A stretch of 64,000 nt of DNA from JAKZRT01 sp965247915 (GTDB taxonomy: Bacteria > Pseudomonadota > Alphaproteobacteria > Rhodobacterales > Rhodobacteraceae), in the NCBI GenBank assembly GCA_965247915.1, contig OZ252048.1, forward strand, positions 124,001 to 188,000, in the 5' to 3' direction. Made by a program: the position numbers and the translations under genes. A model generated the notes under the pieces. It was not told the origin of the DNA. It ran no database searches and saw only the letters and a list, made by a program, of their open reading frames with translations. Of the stretch, positions 51,716-60,221 are shown piece after piece (positions within the stretch are counted from its first letter, which is position 1; every line of letters begins with the position of its first letter).

Positions 51716-52714
51716 TCAGGCCCCAGTCAGCGCGCGGTCCAGGGCCGCTAGCGCAGCGGTGGTGTCGGCGCGCGCCTCAACAAGCCCCCGGGTCGGTGAA
51801 ATGAGCGGATCAAGCGCCTCGGCAAACGTCCGGCACGCCGCATCTACGCCTTGGGTGTCCAGCGGCCTGCCATTCGACGATCGGCCGGTAAGGTCGGAAA
51901 TTCGCTTGTCCCAATCCGCTAGGTCGTTGTGCAGGAAATCCGCCAGGCTTGTGTTCAGCGCCGCCTCGCTTTCGCTGAGCTCGCGGATCAGACGCAGCGT
52001 CTCGAGCGTATGCGTGCGAACATGCCTGAGCGTGTGGATGCGCGTTTCGATGCTGTCGCGCGCGGCGCGCAAGGGCGGCAGCACCGCGTCGCTGGCCGCG
52101 GGGCGATTTTCCGGCGCAATCTCCAGCGTGCGCGCATGGTCTTCCGCCAGGCTTGCGACATCGCGCGCCATTCGCTCGCGCCCCGCCGCGATGGCCAGCG
52201 TGACGCCTTCGTGGGCCGCGACCGCCGCACGGTAAGCATCGCGCAAATCCAGTTGCGCGTTATCGCGGCCAAGATGCATCTCAGAGAGCGCTTTTGCCGC
52301 TGCCGCGAACTCGGCCCTGAGTTCGGTCAACCGGGCACCCAGGGCGGCCCCGGGCGCAACTTTGCGAACCAGAAATTCCACCGGGTTGCGGCGCGTCCGG
52401 CTGCCGTTGTCGGAAATATCCAGCCCCGCCAGTGTCGCGCGCATCCCCTCCAGTTTCGGTTCCGGGTCGTCGCCCAGGATCGAGGTGACGCTGGCGGTCA
52501 GTTTCGGCACCGCCTGAACCAGGTCGTTCTGCGCGTCGCGTCCCAGCGCGTTCAGTGTGTCCGGCCGGCCCGGATCGACATCGTCGATCATCGCGACTAT
52601 TTCGCGCGCCCGGCTCTCGCTGGCCTTTGCCAATTCAGGAATATGCACCGACGGTTCGGGCAACGCCGCCGCGGAATCGCCGATATTGCTTACCAATTTG
52701 AGAATTTTAGCCAT
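51716..52714 (-). CDS. Helical, coiled-coil-rich protein, possibly TelA-like
   Basis: A 332-residue soluble protein with no signal peptide and almost entirely alpha-helical, Ala/Arg/Asp-rich sequence. The stretch from about residue 135 to 165, with EMHLGRDNAQLDLRDAYRAA, is reminiscent of the TelA/KlaA toxic-anion resistance family, where a similar DNAxLxxE segment occurs. Its neighbours are a TerC-family gene (67 bases upstream) and a DUF2927 lipoprotein (9 bases downstream), and TelA and TerC genes do occur together. The family call is tentative. Confidence 0.6.
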   Translation of the reverse strand: MAKILKLVSNIGDSAAALPEPSVHIPELAKASESRAREIVAMIDDVDPGRPDTLNALGRDAQNDLVQAVPKLTASVTSILGDDPEPKLEGMRATLAGLDISDNGSRTRRNPVEFLVRKVAPGAALGARLTELRAEFAAAAKALSEMHLGRDNAQLDLRDAYRAAVAAHEGVTLAIAAGRERMARDVASLAEDHARTLEIAPENRPAASDAVLPPLRAARDSIETRIHTLRHVRTHTLETLRLIRELSESEAALNTSLADFLHNDLADWDKRISDLTGRSSNGRPLDTQGVDAACRTFAEALDPLISPTRGLVEARADTTAALAALDRALTGA

Positions 52715-52780
52715 AATAACTCAATCTGTTGTACTTCAACGATATAACGTTTCCGAGCGACTTTTTCCAGAACCCAAGGC

Positions 52781-53596
52781 TCAGCCCGCCCCGGCGGCGC
52801 GTTGCTTGGCAAGTTTGCGCGAATACCCCGACTGAATAACCTCGACTGCGACCAGCACGATGACCGAGAAATAGAACGTGGATTTTGACATCGGAATGAG
52901 GTCGTGCCCGAACAATTTGATCTGGAGGCTGGCATCGTGAACGGCGTGGGCCGCCGCCGGTCCGGCCTCGCCCAACAGGACCACACCGACAATCAGCAGA
53001 ATGAACAGGCCCAGAACCTCGTACATCCGGTTCTTTTCCAGAAACCTCGTCACCCCGTCGGCCAGCACCAGCATCGCACCGCCCGAGATCAGTATCGCGA
53101 TGGCGAGAATGACAAAAACATCCGTGATCGCCAGCGCCGACAGGATCGAATCGAAGCTGAAAACCAGGTTCATCAGGACGATCATCACCACCACCTGGGC
53201 GGCCGACTTTCGGCTGCGTTCGCCCAGCCCGTGCCCGAGGTTCTGCACCGACAGCATATGGCCGATTTCCTTGACCGCGGTGTAGATGATGAAGGCCCCG
53301 CCAAAGACGAAAACCAGCGTAGCAAAGTTGACCCCGCCTTCGATCACGCCGACCCAGCTCACCACGAAGAACGGCGCGCTGAGGGCGCCGATCAGCCGGA
53401 TCATTACGAACAGCAACACCACCCGCAACGCCACCGCGACCAGAATGCCCCAAAACCGCACCCGGCGTTGCAGGTGGGCCGGCGCGCGCTGGCTTTCGAT
53501 CGAGATGTAAAGCAGGTTGTCGAACCCCAGAACCCCCTGCAGAAAGCACAGCATCAGCAGGTTACCAAGGTTCTCAAAGGTCAAAAGATCAGCCAT
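52781..53596 (-). CDS. TerC-family integral membrane protein
   Basis: A 271-residue membrane protein with seven to nine hydrophobic segments. The TerC hallmarks are present: LGFDNLLYIS (about residues 23-32) and NLVFSFDSILSA (about 143-154), each with an Asp in a helix. TerC proteins have been linked to tellurite resistance and to manganese export or metalation of secreted enzymes. It stands before the TelA-like and DUF2927 genes. It starts 4 bases after rluB ends, so these genes may share one transcript. Confidence 0.92.
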   Translation of the reverse strand: MADLLTFENLGNLLMLCFLQGVLGFDNLLYISIESQRAPAHLQRRVRFWGILVAVALRVVLLFVMIRLIGALSAPFFVVSWVGVIEGGVNFATLVFVFGGAFIIYTAVKEIGHMLSVQNLGHGLGERSRKSAAQVVVMIVLMNLVFSFDSILSALAITDVFVILAIAILISGGAMLVLADGVTRFLEKNRMYEVLGLFILLIVGVVLLGEAGPAAAHAVHDASLQIKLFGHDLIPMSKSTFYFSVIVLVAVEVIQSGYSRKLAKQRAAGAG

Positions 53597-53599
53597 CTG

Positions 53600-54403
53600 T
53601 CACTTCCTTCGGTCAGTCGATTGCGGCTTTCGGGCGCGCTTGGGTTTCAGCTTTTTCGGGGCCGCTGGCCGGTCGTCGAGGCCCAGCTGGTCGCGCACCA
53701 CGCGGCTGCGCACCTCGGAAACCTCGCCGGGTTTCAGTTCGCCCAGCCGGAACGGGCCGTAAGAGATCCGGATCAGGCGGTTGACGGCCAGGCCGACCGC
53801 CTGCGCGGCGCGGCGAACCTCGCGGTTTTTGCCCTCGCGCAGGGCAATCGTCAGCCAGGCGTTGGCCCCTTGCTGGCGGTCGATGCTGACCTCCATCGGC
53901 TGAAATCGCTCGCCCTCGACCACCAGGCCCTTGCGCAATGGCTCAAGATCGGGGTCTTTCGGCGCGCCTTTGACCCGCACCCGGTAGCGCCGCAGCCAGC
54001 CGGTCGAGGGCAGTTCCAGCCGCCGTTTCACGCCGCCATCGTTGGTCAAGATCAGCAGCCCCTCGGAATTCAGATCGAGCCGCCCGACGCTCATCACCCG
54101 CGGCATCCCGGCGGGCAGGGCGTCAAATATCGTTGGTCGGCCCTTCTCATCCTTCGTGGTTGTCACCACGCCTTTGGGTTTGTGATAGAGCCACAGCCGC
54201 GTCGTCTCGGCCGGCGCCAGCGCCGCGCCGTCGACCGCGATCCGGTCCTTGTCGGTGACGTTCAGCGCCGGGCCGCCGATCACCTTGCCGTTGACCGACA
54301 CGCGGCCCGCTTCGATCATCCGCTCGGCCTCGCGCCGCGAGGCCACGCCAGCGCGCGCCAGCACCTTGGCGATACGCTCGCCTTTGTTGGGACCTTCAGC
54401 CAT
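53600..54403 (-). CDS. rluB: Ribosomal large-subunit pseudouridine synthase (RluB/RsuA family)
   Basis: A 267-residue enzyme. An S4 RNA-binding domain (about 5-60, ERIAKVLARAGVASRREAER) is followed by the RsuA/RluB/E/F-type catalytic domain, with the catalytic Asp in GRLDLNSEGLLILTNDG and the C-terminal GKNREVRRAAQAVGLAVNRL. A basic tail (about 245-267) ends the protein. In E. coli RluB makes pseudouridine 2605 in 23S rRNA; the target here is by analogy. ATG at 54403 fits the S4 domain start. Confidence 0.9.
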   Translation of the reverse strand: MAEGPNKGERIAKVLARAGVASRREAERMIEAGRVSVNGKVIGGPALNVTDKDRIAVDGAALAPAETTRLWLYHKPKGVVTTTKDEKGRPTIFDALPAGMPRVMSVGRLDLNSEGLLILTNDGGVKRRLELPSTGWLRRYRVRVKGAPKDPDLEPLRKGLVVEGERFQPMEVSIDRQQGANAWLTIALREGKNREVRRAAQAVGLAVNRLIRISYGPFRLGELKPGEVSEVRSRVVRDQLGLDDRPAAPKKLKPKRARKPQSTDRRK

Positions 54404-54480
54404 GGACCCCGGCTTAACGCCCCTACGCGGCAGTTGCAAAGCGGCTTGCGGGGCGCGAATTTTCAGGTCATGCCCGGACC

Positions 54481-54930
54481 ATGACCCTCACCAGCCACAT
54501 GGACGCCGCCCTGGACCAGGCGCGCGCCGCCGCCGCGCGCGGCGAGGTGCCGGTGGGCGCGGTTATCGTGTCTCCGGACGGCGAAATCGTCGCCCGCGCT
54601 GGCAACCGGACCCGCGATCTGGCCGACCCCTCGGCCCACGCCGAAATGCTGGCGATCCGTGCGGCCTGTGCCGCAGCAGGCTCCGAACGCCTGACCGACC
54701 ACGACCTTTATGTCACGCTGGAACCCTGCGCGATGTGCGCGTCGCTCATCGCCTCGGCCCGGATCGCGCGGCTTTATTATGGCGCGGATGACCCCAAATC
54801 GGGCGGCGTGGCCCACGGCGCGCGGGTTTTTTCGCACCCGCAGGCGCACCATGTACCCGAAATTTACGATAGAGTGGGTGCCAGGGAAGCCTCTGACATT
54901 CTTAAGGAATTCTTCGCAAGCCGCCGTTGA
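54481..54930 (+). CDS. tadA: tRNA-specific adenosine deaminase
   Basis: A 149-residue enzyme that makes inosine at position 34 of tRNA-Arg(ACG). The zinc motifs are SAHAEMLAI (His53, proton-shuttle Glu55) and LEPCAMC (Cys83, Cys86). GEVPVGAVIVSPDGEI and ARIARLYYGADDPKSG are typical of TadA rather than other deaminases. It is divergent from rluB, with 77 bases between starts. Confidence 0.95.
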   Translation: MTLTSHMDAALDQARAAAARGEVPVGAVIVSPDGEIVARAGNRTRDLADPSAHAEMLAIRAACAAAGSERLTDHDLYVTLEPCAMCASLIASARIARLYYGADDPKSGGVAHGARVFSHPQAHHVPEIYDRVGAREASDILKEFFASRR

Positions 54931-55056
54931 TTTCGGGTGGCGCACCGCAAAAGTGAAGATTTTTAAGTGCATTTGCCTAAATATTTCCACAATTTTCTGA
55001 GACTACATGGATTTAGCTCCTTCCTGTGGGTGAGTGATTCGCCAAATATCCCCGGG

Positions 55057-55083
55057 GGGGGCAAGTCTTGCCCCACAGTGGGG
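55057..55083 (+). promoter_or_regulatory. Alternative hairpins in the 5' region of the OmpA-domain gene
   Basis: GGGGCAAG-T-CTTGCCCC (55058-55074) and CCCCAC-A-GTGGGG (55071-55083) share the bases CCCC at 55071-55074, so they cannot both form. The second would hide GTGGGG, the likely ribosome binding region 7 bases before ATG at 55090. This could set translation level; it is inferred from base pairing only. Confidence 0.35.
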
Positions 55084-55089
55084 CCAAAT

Positions 55090-56046
<957 letters not shown>

Positions 56047-56123
56047 TGCGGCCGATGGCTGCATTGCGGTCGGTATTATGGCGCGTCAGATCAGAAATTC
56101 GTGGGCGCTAAAGCGTTTCACTT

Positions 56124-56720
56124 TTAGTCGTGCGCATATCCGGCTGCCTTGAAGTAGTTCCAGCATTCAGTTTCGTCGTAGAGGTCACAGATTTCTCCTA
56201 CCGCCCGCCACAGGGCGTCGATTGTTCTGGCCTTGATCCGCCGGAGATGGGCTTTGAGCTTTGAAAACGCCATTTCGATCGGGTTTAGATCCGGGGAATA
56301 GGGTGGCAGGAACAGGAACCAAGCGCCGCATTTGCGCAGGATCGCGGCGGCTTTCGCGCTCTTGTGCGAGGACAGGTTATCGAGGATGACAACATCACCT
56401 TGGTTCAGCGCCGGCGCGAGCTGGGTTTCGACATAGGCCTCGAAACCAGCTCGGTTGACCGGCCCGTCCAGCACCCAGGGTGCGATCAGGCCATCGCATC
56501 TGAGCCCGGCAATGAAGGTTTGTGTGCGCCAATATCCAAAAGGTGCTGTGGCGCGCAGGCGCTGGCCTTTGAGCGACCGGCCCCGCATCCGCGTCATGTT
56601 GGTCTTCACGCTGGTCTCGTCGATAAAGACCAGCCGGTGCGGGGTTTTGCGCATGAACGGCTGGCGATGAACCTGCCAGATATAGCGCTTACGGCGCGCC
56701 CGCGCGCGACCAGCCTCCAC
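56124..56720 (-). CDS. IS630 transposase, catalytic ORF (orfB)
   Basis: The catalytic part of an IS630/Tc1-like DDE transposase. Motifs are HRLVFIDETSVKTNMTRMRG (first Asp), DVVILDNLSSHKSAKA (second Asp) and FLPPYSPDLNPIEMAFSKLK (Glu). It overlaps orfA by 32 bases. Near the overlap the minus strand contains a run of seven A (ATAAAAAAATCG, about 56735), a slippery site, so the full protein is probably made by programmed frameshifting. It has no independent ribosome binding site of note. Confidence 0.9.
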   Translation of the reverse strand: MEAGRARARRKRYIWQVHRQPFMRKTPHRLVFIDETSVKTNMTRMRGRSLKGQRLRATAPFGYWRTQTFIAGLRCDGLIAPWVLDGPVNRAGFEAYVETQLAPALNQGDVVILDNLSSHKSAKAAAILRKCGAWFLFLPPYSPDLNPIEMAFSKLKAHLRRIKARTIDALWRAVGEICDLYDETECWNYFKAAGYAHD

Positions 56721-57081
56721 TGCCAGAAGCGATTTTTTTATATGTGAAGCCTGCGGATTTCAGGACTCGGCTGATCGAGAAGAGATGCACACCCACCCGA
56801 TGTTTGCGCGCGAGCCAGTCCCTCAATTCCGCCAAAGTCAGATCGGGATGCGCTGCAACTTGTGCCACCAGCGCCGTTCTGAAAGCCGCCAGCTTGCCCT
56901 TGCCGCTCGGTCGCCCCTGTTTTGCTGATGCTGCTGAGCCGGATTTCTCAAAACGCTGAACGACCTTGATGACAAAGCTCGGGCTCACTCCGAAACGCCG
57001 CGCAACCTCGCGCCGGGAAAACCCCGTCCGAACCTGTGAAATCACCCGCGTGCGCAAATCCAAAGAATAAGTATTGCTCAT
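56689..57081 (-). CDS. IS630 transposase, DNA-binding ORF (orfA)
   Basis: A 130-residue N-terminal part of the transposase with a helix-turn-helix region: SLDLRTRVISQVRTGFSRRE, VARRFGVSPSFVIKVVQRF, and a basic GRP-type hinge (QGRPSGKGKL) that leads to a second winged helix (LAELRDWLARKHRVGV). It shares a frame junction with orfB at the A7 run. ATG at 57081 follows an AGGTG-type ribosome binding site. Confidence 0.88.
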   Translation of the reverse strand: MSNTYSLDLRTRVISQVRTGFSRREVARRFGVSPSFVIKVVQRFEKSGSAASAKQGRPSGKGKLAAFRTALVAQVAAHPDLTLAELRDWLARKHRVGVHLFSISRVLKSAGFTYKKIASGSGGWSRAGAP

Positions 57082-57159
57082 AATTCACCTCCAAATAGCG
57101 TGAATCACAAATCAATCCCTTTGGGAATCCCCATTGATTCCAAGTTCAGGTGAAGTGCT

Positions 57160-57852
57160 TTAGAGAGTTATCTGTTTCATCACTTGCGGTTCGATAACCT
57201 CGACACCCGGCAACCCCTCGGCAAGCGCAACCGCCGATTGTTCCAGGATCGGGAACGTCCGGTAATGGCAGGGGATCACGATCTTGAAATCGAAATACCG
57301 CCGCGCCGCATAGGCTGCCGCTTTCATGTCCATGGTGAAATGACCCCCGGCGCTGAGGATGCCGATGTCGGGCCGGTAATAATCTCCCATCCATTCCATG
57401 TCGGCCATGATGGCGGTGTCGCCCGACAGATAAACGCATCTGCCCTCGCCCCGGATCATGTACTCAACCTCGGACCCGCCCGCCTTGGGCCCGTCGTCGC
57501 TGGCGAAGGTCGATGAATGCGAGGCCGGCACCATGCTTAAAGCCACATCCCCCAGCATCACCGTGCCGCCCTTGTTAAAACCGACCGTCTCGATCTTCTC
57601 GACCGCTTCCCAATGCGCCATCAGGTCGTACTGGCCGACCACCGGCACGCCCAGCTTGCGCGCCAGCGGCAGCATGTCGGCGACGTGATCGAAATGCACA
57701 TGGGTCAGCACCAGATACGTGCCCCCCTGAACCGCCGCGTCATGGCTTTCCTCGGGCAGCATCGGATTACCGGTCAGCCAGGGGTCGATCAGCAGCACCT
57801 CGCCGCCGATTTCGATCCGGAAACTGCCGTGGCCCAGCCAGATGATGTTCAT
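57160..57852 (-). CDS. MBL-fold metal-dependent hydrolase (UlaG-like)
   Basis: A 230-residue cytoplasmic metallo-beta-lactamase-fold protein. MNIIWLGHGSFRIEIGGEVL starts the fold. THVHFDH is the HxHxDH metal motif, with further ligands in PASHSST and YLSGDTAIMADMEW and the last His in VIPCHYRTFP. The resemblance is to the UlaG-like L-ascorbate-6-phosphate lactonase group; the substrate is unknown. ATG at 57852 has GAGGA upstream. The stop TAA is formed at the IS630 junction: the first two bases are the target TA and the third comes from the element. Confidence 0.9.
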   Translation of the reverse strand: MNIIWLGHGSFRIEIGGEVLLIDPWLTGNPMLPEESHDAAVQGGTYLVLTHVHFDHVADMLPLARKLGVPVVGQYDLMAHWEAVEKIETVGFNKGGTVMLGDVALSMVPASHSSTFASDDGPKAGGSEVEYMIRGEGRCVYLSGDTAIMADMEWMGDYYRPDIGILSAGGHFTMDMKAAAYAARRYFDFKIVIPCHYRTFPILEQSAVALAEGLPGVEVIEPQVMKQITL

Positions 57853-58212
57853 CTCGGTCCTCGCTTTCAATGAGTAAGACTAGCCGCACCGGGCCAGCCA
57901 AGGCTATTCATAATCGTAAAAACCGCATCCGAATGCCCCCCCCTGACCCCCCTCCAATGCCTCCCCCCTGACCCCCCTCCCACGGGGAGGGGGGAAGCGC
58001 GCCGGGTGCGGGCAGGGCGGCTCCCCTCTCCCTTGGGAGAGGGGATGGGAGAGAGGCCGCCCGCGCAAGGATCACTTCGCTGTCTGCTTAACAAATTACA
58101 CATATAATTCAGAAAGTTAACGCCTTCTCTCACTGTGAGAGGCATCGGGGCTGGATTGAAACGAAAAACGCCGCCCCGAAAGGCGGCGCAACTCGCCGAA
58201 ACGAAAGTCGGA
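57853..58212. repeat. Intergenic region with tandem copies and G/C-rich hairpins
   Basis: Two tandem copies of AATGCC(C/T)CCCCCTGACCCCCCTCC start at 57933 and 57957. The second leads into a perfect hairpin CCCCCCTCCC-ACG-GGGAGGGGGG and then CCCCTCTCCC-TT-GGGAGAGGGG (within 58013-58040). An odd palindrome CTCTCAC-T-GTGAGAG lies at 58127-58141. No gene is supported. The pattern is that of a REP-type repeat that has been duplicated. Confidence 0.65.
58163..58189 (-). terminator. Terminator after rpmE
   Basis: On the minus strand GCGCCGCC is followed by a loop TTTCGGG and GCGGCG, then TTTTTCG. It is a stable hairpin with a T-run about 25 bases past the rpmE stop, the likely end of the ffh-to-rpmE transcript. 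Confidence 0.8.
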
Positions 58213-58434
58213 TCACAACTCCAGACCCTCGTATTTCTTCTTGAACTTCGAGACCCGGCCGCCGGTGTCCATCAGGCGGGTGCCGCCGCCGGTCCAGGCC
58301 GGATGCACCGACGGGTCGACTTCCAGCGCCATCTGGTCGCCCGCCACCCCCCAGGTCGATTTCATCTGGATGACATCGCCATTGATGAGCTTGACGTCGA
58401 TCAGGTGATATTCGGGATGCGTGTCCTTTTTCAT
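58213..58434 (-). CDS. rpmE: 50S ribosomal protein L31
   Basis: A 73-residue L31. It begins MKKDTHPEYHLIDVKLINGD and ends RVSKFKKKYEGLEL, with the core SVHPAWTGG. The Cys residues of the zinc-binding L31 form are absent, so it is the zinc-independent (C-minus) type usual in alphaproteobacteria. It is 11 bases from rplS and is the last gene of the block before the terminator. Confidence 0.96.
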   Translation of the reverse strand: MKKDTHPEYHLIDVKLINGDVIQMKSTWGVAGDQMALEVDPSVHPAWTGGGTRLMDTGGRVSKFKKKYEGLEL

Positions 58435-58445
58435 CGCGTCGCTCC

Positions 58446-58820
58446 TCAGGTTTTCTTGGGTTTGTAATGGCTGTCTTCGGCGATCCGGGCCGCTTTGCCC
58501 CGGCGCGACCGCAGATAGTAAAGCTTGGCCCGGCGGACGCGACCCCGGCGCACCACGGTGATCTCTGCGATATTGGTCGAATGCAGCGGGAACACCCGCT
58601 CGACGCCCTCGCCGAACGAGATTTTGCGCACCGTGAACGACCCGGCGATGCCCCCGCCGTTGCGGCGGCTGATGCAGACGCCTTCATAATTCTGCACCCG
58701 TGTCCGGGTGCCTTCGGTCACTTTGTAACCGACGCGGATCGTGTCACCCGCCTTGAAATCGGGGATCTCGTGGCCGAGTGCCGCCACTTGCTCGGCTTCG
58801 AGCTCTGCGATCAGGTCCAT
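58446..58820 (-). CDS. rplS: 50S ribosomal protein L19
   Basis: A 124-residue L19 located at the 30S-50S interface. Motifs are PDFKAGDTIRVGYKVTEGTR, QNYEGVCISRRNGGGIAGSF and KISFGEGVERVFPLHSTNI, then RRGRVRRAKLYYLRSRRGKA. The length is normal. It is preceded by trmD, with 53 bases between. Confidence 0.98.
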   Translation of the reverse strand: MDLIAELEAEQVAALGHEIPDFKAGDTIRVGYKVTEGTRTRVQNYEGVCISRRNGGGIAGSFTVRKISFGEGVERVFPLHSTNIAEITVVRRGRVRRAKLYYLRSRRGKAARIAEDSHYKPKKT

Positions 58821-58873
58821 CGCCTGAACTCCTTATTAGGCCTCTGGTTCTGTCCAGAGAGGTTGGTGCCGCC

Positions 58874-59710
58874 TCAGAACTCTTGGTCTTCACCCGGGTC
58901 CAACCCGTGCAACGCAAGGTAAGCCCGCCAGAGATCAGGTCGTCGTTCCTTTGTCAGCCTTTCGGCCATGTCCCGTCGCCAGCTTTCGATATCTGCGTGG
59001 TGCCCGCTGAGAAGAACAGGCGGCACCGCGCGACCCTGCCAGACATTGGGCCGTGTAAACTGGGGGTGTTCAAGCAGCCTGTCCGAAAAACTTTCATCCA
59101 GGGCCGAGGCCTGATTCCCAAGCACGCGGGGTATAAGGCGAACCGTCGCGTCGATCAAGGCCTGTGCGGCAATCTCGCCGCCGGTCAGGACGAAATCGCC
59201 CAATGATACCTCTTCGATGGCATAATGCTCGATCACCCGTTCATCCAAGCCCTCAAAACGCCCGCAAATCAGGGTCATGCCTTCGCAGCGCGCCAGACGT
59301 TGTGCCGTTGACTGGCGAAACGGCTGACCACGCGGCGAGAGGTAGATCACCGGCCAGGCCTCGCGCGGGCCCCCCGCGCGCGCAGTGGCGTCAAGGGCGG
59401 CCCCCATGACGTCGGCGCGAATGACCATGCCGGCGCCGCCACCCGTGGGCGTGTCATCGACGTTGCGATGCCTGCCCTCGCCAAAGCTGCGCAAGTCCAC
59501 GGTCTCCAGGTTCCAAAGCCCTTCGTCCAGCGCCTTGCCGGTCAGGCTGTCGCCCAGAACCCCGGGAAAGGTCTGCGGATAAAGCGTGATGACCTGCGCC
59601 GTCCAGGCCCCGGCGACGCGGTGTTGCCCGGCCATAAGATCACGCGGCACAGCGCTGGCGCGGATCGACTTGGCGCCGTGGTTGCGGGGGGGGTGCTGGC
59701 GCTCAGTCAT
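58874..59710 (-). CDS. trmD: tRNA (guanine-N1-)-methyltransferase
   Basis: A 278-residue SPOUT enzyme that makes m1G37 in tRNAs and so prevents frameshifting. The knot motifs LICGRFEGLDERVIEHYAI and EVSLGDFVLTGGEIAAQALI are clear, and DDTPTGGGAGMVIRADVM is the N-terminal signature. About 35 residues (1-35) precede the usual start (AQVITLYPQTFPG); a start at the Met at about residue 26 is possible. It overlaps the end of rimM by 8 bases. Confidence 0.95.
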   Translation of the reverse strand: MTERQHPPRNHGAKSIRASAVPRDLMAGQHRVAGAWTAQVITLYPQTFPGVLGDSLTGKALDEGLWNLETVDLRSFGEGRHRNVDDTPTGGGAGMVIRADVMGAALDATARAGGPREAWPVIYLSPRGQPFRQSTAQRLARCEGMTLICGRFEGLDERVIEHYAIEEVSLGDFVLTGGEIAAQALIDATVRLIPRVLGNQASALDESFSDRLLEHPQFTRPNVWQGRAVPPVLLSGHHADIESWRRDMAERLTKERRPDLWRAYLALHGLDPGEDQEF

Positions 59711-60212
59711 CGGAAAAAATCCCCTCCGGCGGATCGACGATCAGGCGCCCGCTTGCAACATCCACCGTTGGCACAACCGCTTGCCGGAACGGAACCAGTA
59801 CGGTTTCGCCGCCGGCAAGCTGAACTTCTATCAGGTCGTCGGCCCCGTGGTTCAGCACCGCTTTGACCCTGCCCAGTTGCGCGCCCCCGGTATCGAGAAC
59901 CGCCAGCCCGACAAGATCGGCGTGATAAAATTCGTCATCCGGCAGGTCGGGCAGAACATCGCGCGCCGCGTAAAGTCGCGTCCCTTTCAGGGCTTCGGCC
60001 CGAGCCCGGGTGGAAACGCCCGACAGGCGCGCCGAAAAGCCCGCCTTGATTGGCATCAGCACGCTGATCTCATACGAAGACTGTCCGTCCTCGCTGGTCA
60101 GCGCGCCATAGGTTGCGATGGCAGCAGGCTCGGCGCAAAAGCTTTTCAGGCGCACGTCGCCGTGGACGCCGAATGCGCCTGAAATTGCCCCGAGACAAAC
60201 CCGATCTGCCAT
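59703..60212 (-). CDS. rimM: 16S rRNA processing protein RimM
   Basis: A 169-residue assembly factor that binds S19 and helps 30S head maturation. The N-terminal RimM barrel starts with VCLGAISGAFGVHGDVRLKS, and the C-terminal PRC-barrel contains DEFYHADLVGLAVLDTGG and VLVPFRQAVVPTVDVASGRL. The length is normal. It lies 9 bases after rpsP and overlaps trmD. Confidence 0.97.
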   Translation of the reverse strand: MADRVCLGAISGAFGVHGDVRLKSFCAEPAAIATYGALTSEDGQSSYEISVLMPIKAGFSARLSGVSTRARAEALKGTRLYAARDVLPDLPDDEFYHADLVGLAVLDTGGAQLGRVKAVLNHGADDLIEVQLAGGETVLVPFRQAVVPTVDVASGRLIVDPPEGIFSDD

Positions 60213-60221
60213 GCCGCGGCC

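Larger units (their letters stand above)
56111..57160 (-). mobile_element. IS630-family insertion sequence
   Basis: CTAAAGCGTTTCACTTT at 56108-56124 is matched inverted at 57147-57163 (CTAAAGCACTTCACCTG, four mismatches). TA at 56109-56110 and TA at 57161-57162 form the TA target duplication typical of the family. Two overlapping transposase frames lie inside. The right TA falls in the stop codon of the adjacent MBL-fold gene. There is no sign of decay. Confidence 0.88.

Noticed and set aside
52904..54484. 526-codon plus-strand frame across the TerC and RluB genes
   Set aside because: His/Gln/Arg-rich antisense shadow without motifs; both minus-strand genes are clear.
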